A DNA stretch of 64,000 nucleotides from Stenogyne calaminthoides (Eukaryota; Streptophyta; Magnoliopsida; Lamiales; Lamiaceae). The DNA lies in NCBI GenBank assembly GCA_037126765.1, contig JBBCBC010000007.1, positions 21,337,667 to 21,401,666 on the forward strand, in the 5' to 3' direction. Shown piece by piece: positions 33,454 through 43,082 of this stretch (the stretch's first letter is position 1; each line of letters begins with the position of its first letter). A program made the position numbers and the translations under genes. The notes under the pieces are model-generated. The model saw nothing but the letters and a program-made list of their open reading frames with translations. It made no database searches and was not told the origin of the DNA.

Positions 33454-35088
33454 ATGCCTTCTACGAAGCTTACAATGTTCTCAGTTGAGAAATATGATTT
33501 GTGGAAATTAAGAATGCAAGCTCATTTGTATTCTAAGCATGAAAGAATGTGGAGAGTGGTTACTGAAGGACCATTCCAATTCAATATTGTGAATCCCAGA
33601 GTTACAGAAGATGAGAGAAATGATTGCAGGACTGAATTGCCAAAGTCAGATGATCAACTTACTCCTGATCAGAGAAAGTTAGCCAATCTTGACTATATTG
33701 CCAAAGACACAATATATAGCACTATTGATGATGGTGTTATGAGGAAGATCTCTCATTGTGAGAATTCAAAAGAAATATGGGATACACTTGCTGAGATTGC
33801 GAAGGAAGAAAAGGAGTTTGAAGAAAGTTCCAGCTCCTCAGAAGAAATGTGCTCAGAAAGTGACAGTGATGACATCTGTCTCATGGCTGTAGGAGAGGTA
33901 AGTTCTTCTATCTCTGTTGTTGCTCCTACACTAGCACAAGAGTTGTCAAGCTCAACTGTAAACAATTAATTTGACCTGATGGATTCTTTTGAGAATCTTA
34001 TGAAGGATTATGCTGTTTTACAAGAACTGCTAAATGAAACTCAAGAGCAGAATAAGGAACTAAAGGCTGAAAATCTAAAATGGAAAGACTCTAGCAAAAT
34101 TGAGATCACTTCACAATTAATGGGAGCTACTGATGAACTGGATGTTCTGAAGGTACAACTCTCAGAAAAAGAGAAGTTGATAATGACCCTAACTGAAAAG
34201 CTAGAGAAATCCACTGAAGAGATTCAGCTAATCAGGACTAAGTTCAATGACCTCTCTGAGAAGCATGAAACTCTACAGAACTGTGAGGATAGTGCACAGA
34301 AGAAGTTAACTCTATTGAATAATGCATCTAATGTAATAGATGAAATTCAGAGTTACCAGAGATCTGTCACTATAAAATCTGGATTGGGATACATTCCAGG
34401 GGGAACCTCACAAGGTCATCTGAATGCTGCATCAAGTAGCAAGAAGACAATCTTTGTAAAACCAGTGGCACCTACACTTCAAACTGAAGTAATGCCCAAG
34501 GTTGTAGACAAGGGAAAAGGACCTATGGTCTCAGTAAAACTGAATGATCAGGTAGGAAAGCCCAAACCTCAGGTGAAGGCTAGAAAACCTGAGCACTCAG
34601 TTGGAAAGTTTCAGGCAAGTACTTCAAAGCCTCAGGCTAAGAATGCAAACCTGAAAGGCTCCACACTGAACCATCAGAGGAATCCTCAGATGAGAAACAC
34701 TCAGCAGAGACATTCTCAACTGAAGAGACCAAGTCCTCAGTATACTGAAAGACCCAGATTTCAGTACAGACAACCTGAACCCCACTTGCCTAAGGGTAAA
34801 GGTTATCTGAACCCGAGTCAACAAAGATTTAGACCGGCTGCACAGAAGCCAAAGCAAATGAACAGAAGGCCTGAACCAAAGAAAAATTCAAAAGCCCATG
34901 TTCATGCTAAAGCTAGCACACATACACAGAAAACTGCTAAGGCACCCAGAGTAGTAAATGTGTATGTTGATGTTTATGGAAGACAAATTAGCCACTCTAA
35001 AGTGATTAGAGTTGTCAGGCAAATTTGGATTCCGAAAGGTACATCTAACCTTGTAGGACCCTACACAAATTGGGTACCTAAAAATTGA
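33454..35088 (+). pseudogene. Element B gag with internal deletion
   Basis: The start ATG at 33454 gives MPSTKLTMFSVEKYDLW. After KEIWDTLA (about 33790) the text jumps to EIAKEEKEFEESSSSSEEM. Compared with element D, roughly 240 codons are lost, including the rest of the capsid-like region and the whole zinc knuckle. A TAA at 33967-33969 ends the first piece. The coiled-coil part (MDSFENLMKDYAVLQELL onward, 33979) and the basic Pro/Gln-rich tail are open to 35088. No CCHC box remains, so this gag should not package RNA by itself. Confidence 0.9.
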
Positions 35089-35145
35089 TCTGTTTTTCAG
35101 GAGGAAAACAAGGGCACTGAGCTGATTAAAGATCACATAGCACTG

Positions 35146-38100
35146 ATGAGCAGAGATGAAAAGGCCCCTGATGTATGGTATCTTGACAGTGGATGTTCAA
35201 GACATATGACAGGATTCAAGAAGATACTCAGTGACTATGTTGAACAAAGAGGCCCACAGATCACTTTTGGAGATAACTCCAAGGGACAGACTGAAGGATA
35301 TGGAACTTTGGAAATCGACTCAGTTCATATCCATGGTGTTTCATATGTATCTGGGTTGAAGCATAATTTGCTTTCAATAAACCAATTCTGTGATAAGGGT
35401 TTTAATGTTGAGTTCTCTAAGAACTTATGTTTTGTAAAAGATGATACATCACAGAAAGTATTCTCGATTGGTACAAGAAAAGGGAATGTGTATCTTTTCG
35501 ATTGGAGTTCAACTCCTAAAGATACATGTTTAGTTGCTAAAAGTTCCACAAATACCAGATGGTTATGGCATAAAAGAATGAATCACCTAAATTTTAAAAC
35601 CCTGAACAAGCTTGCAAGATTAGCTCTTGTAAGAGGGTTGCCTAATGAAGTGTTCAGTAAGGAACATATTTTTGATGCGTGCGAAAAGAAAAAACAAATA
35701 AGAGCATCATTTAAAAGCAAATTTGATGTTTCTCTTGAAAAGAATACTTGATTCTTTGATATGGATCTTTTTGGTCCTATAACACCAAAGAAGCACTAAT
35801 GGCGGGAAATACACATTGGTAGTAGTTGATGACTACTCAAGATATACTTGGGTCATATTCTTTTCAAGAAGAAAGAGACTCGAATAAAAGTTGCGAATTA
35901 CTAAAAAGGCTCAAGATTGAGAAAAATCTCGGTGTGGTCAAAATCGGATCGACAAGGAACCTGAATTTATAAATCATATCATATCGATTATTGTGCGAAG
36001 AAATGGAATTTCACATGAAACATCACCGCAAGGACCCCTCAACAAAATGGTGTTCTTTGAAAGAAGGAACATGACTCTGAAAGAAGCTGCAAGGACAATG
36101 ATAGATGAAGAGGATATTCCTAAAAGATTTTGGGTGAAAAGTCATCAACACCGCATGCTACTCTCGAAACAGATCCATCTTGACCAAGAGTCAAGGCAAA
36201 ACACCCTATGAGATTTGGAATGAAAGGAAGCCTCTTGTTTTCTTTCTTTTCGTGTGTTTGGTTGCAAGTGTTTCATACACAATAATGGTAAAGATCGGTT
36301 GAAAACATTTGATAGTAAAAAGGCGATGAAGGAATATTCTTAGGATATTCGAAGTCGATAAAAGCTTCGAGTTTACAAACTGTAGGACTCTTATTGTGGA
36401 GGAAACACCTCATGTTGTTTTTTGATGAATCTACTTGTGTTCGGAAGAAACAGAACATGATGTAGATGAACCGACTAAGAGGATCACCAGATTAAGCACA
36501 AAGCGAGAAAGATAAATCATCCATGAACACGAAAAGAAGAAGTCAGTCACATCCTATGATTGAAGTGACTCAGACTCAGATAAAGAAGTTCATGATGGAA
36601 CTCAGGATGGTGAGACTCAGTAAAACCAACACTCCCAAGGTGACCAATCTGAGCAGACACCGGTTCGGACTTCGGGTATGTGATGCCAATGAAGATGTGG
36701 TCACGGTGAGGCAAATTCTGAATCTATCAACCAAAGGGAACAAATGTCTCGACAATGTTCGAATAGAATTTCCCCGAGGAAGATGATTCACTTTCTCCTT
36801 TTTTGTTGTTCCCTGAGTTTACTGAATTAACTAAACCTAACATTTCAAATGTTGAGGATACTACTGAAGGGGAAACATCAAGAAGGAAATGGTTAGATAG
36901 TCATCCCCTACAAGTCGATTGTGGGTGATCTAACCGAAGGTGTTAAAACAAGAAGGTTCCATGGTGAGAGTGCACTATTATCTTTGCTTTTTATAAGAGA
37001 AAGAACTCTTTGAGATTGGTGAAGCTCTACAAGATTCTTATTGGATTCTTGCTATGTAAGATGAAATTTGAATCAATTCTCAATGAATGAAGTATGGGAG
37101 CTAGTAGATAGACTGAAAGGCACAATGTCATTGGAACCAAGTGGGTTTTTAAGAATAAAAGAGATGAAAACAACAACATTGTAAGAAAACAAGGCAAAAA
37201 GCTAGTTGCACAAGGTTATTCCCAAGAAGAAGGCTTAGATTATGATGAAACCTTTGCTTTGTTGCAAGACTAGAAGCCATCAGATTGTTTCTTGCATATC
37301 TTGCCCACATGAAGTTCACGATCTATCAAATGGATGTGAAAAGTGCATTTCGAGCGGTGTGCTTAAAGAAGAGGTTTATGTGGAACAACCTCCGGTTTCA
37401 AACAAAATGACCAAGTTTCTGTGCTCGGAAAAGCTTTGTATGGTCTCAAGCAAGCACCCGAGCATGGTATGATACTCTTTCTCGGTTTCTTCTTGACCAT
37501 GGTTTTGTCAAAGGCTGTTGATAGAACTCGTTCGGGATAGAAGATGGGGAAGATATATTCTCGGGTTCGGGATATATGTTGATGACATCATTTTTGGATC
37601 TCAAACCATCATTTGTATGAAAAGTTTTCAACACCGATGAAAGGAAAGTTTGAGATGTCAATGATGGGAGAGATGAATTTCTTTCTAGGTCTTCAAGTGA
37701 AACAATCAAAGGAAGGAATCTTCATCAACCGGCAAAGTACACCGAGATCCGATTGCCAAATATGGTGTATGAGATTGCAATGCGAGTTAGGATTCCTATG
37801 AATACTAACTACAAGATGGATCCCGATTACGAAGGCAAATCGGTGAGTCATAACCGACTATAGAGGAATCATTGGATCATTGCTCTATCTCGGCAAGTAG
37901 GCGGATATAACATTTGTTGTTGGGATATGTGCAAGATACCAAGCTAATCCTAAGGCTAGTCACATGGAGTACGCCAAAAAGATCATGAAGTATCTTAAGG
38001 GCACGCGATGAATAGAGGATTATGGTATCCGGTGATGATAACCTTGAATTAAGCGGGTTACTCGAGATGTCGATTATGGAGGTTGCAGAATTGACAGGAA

Positions 38101-38500
38101 GTCCACTACAGGAACTTGTCAATTTCTAGGAAATAAGTGATATCTTGGTTTTCGAAGAAAGCAGGACCTCGAGAGTAAACCAAGATTCTTGAAATTTGAA
38201 TACATGGTTGCAGGGAAGTCATTGTTTTCAGATTCTTTGGCCCAGACAACAATTAAGGGATTATAGAGTTGTAGCCAATGAAGTACCAATATTTTGTGAC
38301 AATAATAGTGCCATTGCTATTTCCCAAAATCCGGTATTGCACACCAGATGCAAGCATGTGGATATCAGACATCACTTCATCGAGAGATCATGTCGAGAAA
38401 AAGGACATCGGGATGGAGAAAATTCATCTCGATAAGCAGAGAGTCGATATCTTGACTAAACCTTTGGTGAATCAAGATTTCGGAACTTTCGATTGAATTA
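35146..38500 (+). pseudogene. Element B pol: protease, integrase, RT, RNase H
   Basis: Protease WYLDSGCSRHMTG is at about 35173-35211. Pre-integrase WLWHKRMNHLN follows, then integrase with DDYSRYTWV and the weakly readable catalytic Glu region. RT keeps YVDD at 37575-37586. The RNase H end has DILTKPLV before 38475. From about 35750 to 38500 the frame breaks every few dozen bases, almost always where A or D have CAG or CTG, so many breaks may be consensus errors. Up to 35750 the frame is clean. Confidence 0.9.
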
Positions 38501-39022
38501 GGGATGTTTGATCGGTGTATAGAGTAAAAATGAAAAATTGAAGGTTTTCAGATGCATGAAGTTTTCTCGAATTCTCCGAGAAACTTCGGGATAAAATGGA
38601 AATCTTGAATCGAGTCTCGAAACTCAAATTTCTTTCAAGGTCAATTTCGAGAGTATCTTGAACCCATTCAAGATTTTTCAAGATATTATCTTGACATTTT
38701 ATCAAGGTCAGTACTCAATAAGACTGATAGAGGGAAATTAGTCTGAAGAAGTAATGACTCATGCGACTCATTTATTGCTTAAGTGAAACTCAGTAATCAT
38801 TCGCAATAAATACAAAACACCTTAGGAATATTTTTGGGCGGGATCGTTTGAAATTCCGAAGAAGGTCAACAATCATTTAATGCTCTGTTACATTAATGAC
38901 CAATGAGGATATTTTGGCGGCTTACTTTTCGAAGATCGTCTGTTCGTATACCCGATTAATCGGAGATTAATCTCAACCGTTGCTTTTCACCTAACCAACG
39001 CGATTTCCCACGATCTCGAAGC

Positions 39023-39030
39023 TATATATT
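39023..39030 (+). promoter_or_regulatory. TATA-like box before the accessory frame of element B
   Basis: GCTATATATTCCCC lies about 120 bp before the ATG at 39150. Element D has the same string (inverted, 57701-57713) about 112 bp before its ATG. Conservation in the non-coding spacer suggests an internal promoter or another cis signal (inference). Confidence 0.5.
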
Positions 39031-39149
39031 CCCCAATAAGCCATTCAAGCCAAATATTTTATCAAACCCTTTGTTCCCAAATCCTCTGCGAAAATAAAAA
39101 TCCCATTTGCCCAGAAAAATCTCCAAACCCTAAATCTTCAATCTCTCAA

Positions 39150-42100
39150 ATGGCTCCTACCATTTTTGAAAGATTAGCCGAAACCAACAAACCCTGGTAT
39201 GAGTTCGTTGTCTCGCTCGATAGCACAACCAATTCCAAACCAGAAGAGGAGGCTCTGCATATGATTCGACTGGCTAAACTCACCCATCTAGTCGCAAGCC
39301 GACCAGACCAGGAGTACGCGAAAGAGGTAATCGAGTTCCTCTGTAATCTGGAGATAGATGAAGAGGATGGTTTACACTCTAAGATCACTGTATCACATTT
39401 AGAGCATTCATCCAAATACATCGATTTTGAGAGGGAATTGTACATAATTCCAAAAAATTTAAATGATGTTTTTGAGCTCTGTGATAAAGGAGAGGATCAT
39501 GCGATGTATATGTTGGGTAGAGAGCAGGAGTATTTAGATAGGATTGCTGAGAATCCTGTTAAATTTGAGGCGACACTGCATAAGAGGCACTTGAAGCCAC
39601 AATATCGAGTTTTGATGGATATTGTGAGCAAAAGCATCATGAGTCTTGCGGGGAGTTTTGAGCAGATCAGTACCCCGAAGCTCCGATTGATGGCGGCGAT
39701 CGAGGCCTCACCCACCACTGACTTCAACTGGCTCAAATTTTTGATTCAGATGGTGAGTGAGCAAGCCAAAGTCTTCAAGAAGGTTGACGGGGCTATCTCG
39801 ATCAAAGGCAAGATCCACCATGCAACCAAAATAGCATATATTTTGGAGATGTGCAGAGAGGAGGAGGATATCTTTGCCAATTCGACCCCATTCCCTAAGT
39901 CCAAGGTGCTCTTCAAGCCCATTGCTGTGAAGAAGCAGGCCATCAGAGGGAAGAAAGAAAAGAAAGCAGAATCACCAAAGGCTGCTGCTGCTGAAGAGAC
40001 CCAACAAACCAGGGGGAAGGTTTTGTTGGAGGCAAAGATAGAGCAGGGTGAAAAGTTGAAGAAATAGAAAACCCTCGCCCCCAAGCGCAGAAGATTGGTG
40101 GTTCTCACCGATGAAGATGGCAGTGATTCTGAAGAGATTCAACCTGAGGGCCAAACCACTCAGAATTCGCCATTGCAAGTTTTGGCTCAGGTTATCTCTA
40201 AGGCACAGGAACAGACTGAGGAACAAGTCTTCTCTGAGGTGCTTGAGACATCACTAAGTTCAGACAAAATTTCTCAGGAAATTTTTAAAGGAACTTCAGG
40301 CCTCAGAGATTCCTACCAAAGATGTCTTGGCTCGAGACGGTAAGAGCCAACTCGAGTCAAACCGAGGATATGCCACTCGGGCCTCGAGAACCCTTTCGGA
40401 TGAAAACCGAGATCGATTGCGACAACCTTCAGATGATCTTTGAGACTCGGGAGCGTAATATTCTTGATGAGCTCTGAGTGATCTACTTCTTGATCCTCGG
40501 TGATGCTTCAACCGAACCAGAGAGCCCAAGATGGAAGAAGGGCGAGGTGAAGAAGGCGAGTGGAGGAGCAAGGGGAACGGTTCATTCTTGACCGCTACCC
40601 TGAGCTCAGCTCATACCCTGATCTGCAAGATGTCTTCTTCAGATTAAGGTCGACTGTGTTCATCCTCAATCAGACTCTTCCGAGATGCTTGATATTGCTG
40701 CATTCAGAGGGGAAGACTGGTGGAATGAGGAGATGACCGCCCCGACCGACTTCTCGTGGTTCGGAGGACAAAGCTCGGGATGAAAAACTCCAATTTTGAT
40801 GAATTTGGTTGAGAGGAAGATAGCCGAGAGGAGAGCGATCGAAGTTGGTGCCCCTAAAGAATGGAGCAAATCTCAAGATGGAGATGGGGATCAACAGGGA
40901 GATGCTGAGGATCAGCCTCAGATGGAGAAGGAAACTTCTGGTGCTGATCATCCTGAAATCATTCAACCTCTGACTGAAGCTAGCACTCTTCAGGTACCTT
41001 TTGGCACTATTAAAAATTATGCCAAAGTTACTGAAAGTTCTATCTTTAATGCTGAATTGTCGATGTCTGACCGAGGCTCGATTGGAGGCGGAGCTCGGGA
41101 TGAAGTTCAAGCTCAGGATGATCAATCAGCACAGAAGGTGCAGAAGGTTCCTGAGATTGACCTCACTCCCTTGATGGAGAAGCTTGAGAAGGTTGAGCCA
41201 ATGATGAACAAACTTGCTCAGATGGAAGAAACATTGGCCAACCAAGCTCAGAAGATGGAGAATCTTAGTCACTCTTCAGAGCTGGTGCTACTCCAAAACA
41301 CTCTGACCTCACAGATGACCTCCATGGAAGATAAGCTGAATGAAAAGCTGGAGGGAGTCAAGGCTGAGCTGAGTGCTGAACTGAAACAAAAGCACTAGGA
41401 GAGAACTGCATTTCTAGAGGTGAAATTGGCAGAGTGGAATGAAGTGATGATCAAATCTGCTGTTGAGGAAATGAGCTCATTGCTCATGACCAAGATGACA
41501 TAGATGTTCACAGAAGCTCTCTCTGGCCAGTTTGCCCATCTCTCTGAAGAATTTTCTGTGGCTAAGAACCACATCAGGAGGCTGGAAGACGAACAAGATC
41601 AGATAGCAGGAGAGGTGCGTTGTGTGAGCAAAGAGCAATATCACATGGACACAGCACTCTCCAGACTTCTTCCAAATTACGGTGCCAAGAAGGGGGAAAA
41701 GGAAGGTGAAGACTTCAGGAAATTATTGGCACGTACTTTGAAGAAAAAGGCTCAGAAAGATGCTGAAATGTTTAATCTATCCAAAGCCTTAAATGAAGTC
41801 GAAGCTACTGACAAGATGAAGTTCGCTCAGGTGGAGAAGCCTATCTACACTCGAGTTTCTGAGGAAACCATGCTTGATGTTGCAAGAGAGAAACTGAGTG
41901 CTAGAACTAAGGTTGGAACAAGCCAGGCTGCTGCTGAATTGCCTATGAAGAGGAAAGCCTTGGGCATTGTTCAACCTGAGAGCAAGCGTGCGAAGGCTTC
42001 TAAGCCAATCCAGAGAAAGCTGATTCTGGATGATGAAGGAACTGAAGAATCTGAGTCTCAACCTCAGAAGAAAGTCTTCAACACGAAGAATGCTCTGAAG

Positions 42101-42727
42101 ACACTCCAGATAGAACAGGCTAAGAAAGCAGCTGCTTCAGTCTCAGGCGTACCTGTGATCAGGAAGAAGACTGAAGAAGAGCTGAAGCGAAGGAGTGGAT
42201 TCAAAAAGTTTGCGAGCAAAAGGAGAGAGACATCAAAAGCACTGAAGTTGCCCCACGTTGATAAATGGATGCCAATCAAACTCAACGATATGTGGGAAGA
42301 GGTCAAGAGAACCTTCTGGTTCAATTATGATGTGCTCAGGGAGTGGAGAGGGGAAAGCTCATATCAGAATGAAGCATTCATGGAATATCTCCTAACTTTC
42401 TATCCAAAATATCTCCAAAGTTGGATGAACCTTGCGGATGAAGTAGAGGTACAGATAGTAGCCCCCGGTCCATATTCCTACCCTCCTCCAAGACTTGGTA
42501 ATGGCTTGGTGAATGAGAAGGCCATTACTCAAGAAATTGCTCAGTATGCTGGTCAGTTGGGTTTAACAGGAAACAGTCCGGATATCATTAAGGAAAGAAA
42601 TGAACTGAAGAAGAAGCAAACTGAAGAGCAGAAGACTGAAGAGCCAAATCTGAAGACTCAGAAGATTCTGTATTCTTTAAATTTTTGTCTTTTTGATTTT
42701 GTTGATAAGACTCATTGTAATCTGTAA
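39150..42727 (+). pseudogene. Element B accessory frame downstream of pol (unknown function)
   Basis: A frame of about 1190 codons starts MAPTIFERLAETNKPWYEF, on the pol strand about 650 bp after RNase H. Residues 1-260 look globular (HLKPQYRVLMDIVSK, FEQISTPKLRLMAAI) and remind me of the 'putative plant transposon protein' family. A Lys-rich segment, a long Glu/Gln/Lys coiled coil (QMEETLANQAQKMENL) and a conserved C-terminal block (DKWMPIKLNDMWEEVKRTFW, APGPYSYPPPRLG) follow. I see no signal peptide or membrane helix, so it does not look like an envelope. Breaks: TAG at 40065, a frameshift patch at 40260-40795, TAG at 41396 and 41501. A deletion of about 60 bp near 42615 removes the native stop used in D. 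Confidence 0.88.
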
Positions 42728-43068
42728 TGGTATACCAATCATCAATGAAAACTTATCATTTATGCTCAAAAGATAATATCTCATTATCTTATTTACATGT
42801 CTTTTATTTTGATATGCTGAATGAATGTCTCTGAACTGATTGTGTGTTGATAAAGGGAAATTGTTTAAGTATTTGGTGATGAACTATTTAAGAAGATTCA
42901 TTACTGAAGAAATTATTGAATGATTTAATTTTTGAGAAATTTCTCTGAAATTGTTAAGAGATTCTCTGTTCAGGAAATTGTTGGGAGACATAACCAATCT
43001 TGTAATAGGATAAACTGAAACCTGAGAATGGGTTATATGTTTGTAACAAGATAGGTTTTCGCATCATC

Positions 43069-43082
43069 AAAAAGGGGGAAAT
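43069..43082 (+). promoter_or_regulatory. Polypurine tract of element B
   Basis: AAAAAGGGGGAAAT lies directly before the 3' LTR start. Element D has the same tract. It primes plus-strand synthesis. Confidence 0.92.

Noticed and set aside
39150..42727. Accessory frame as a retroviral-type envelope gene
   Set aside because: There is no signal peptide, no transmembrane helix and no cleavage-site-like motif. It is coiled-coil and charged throughout.
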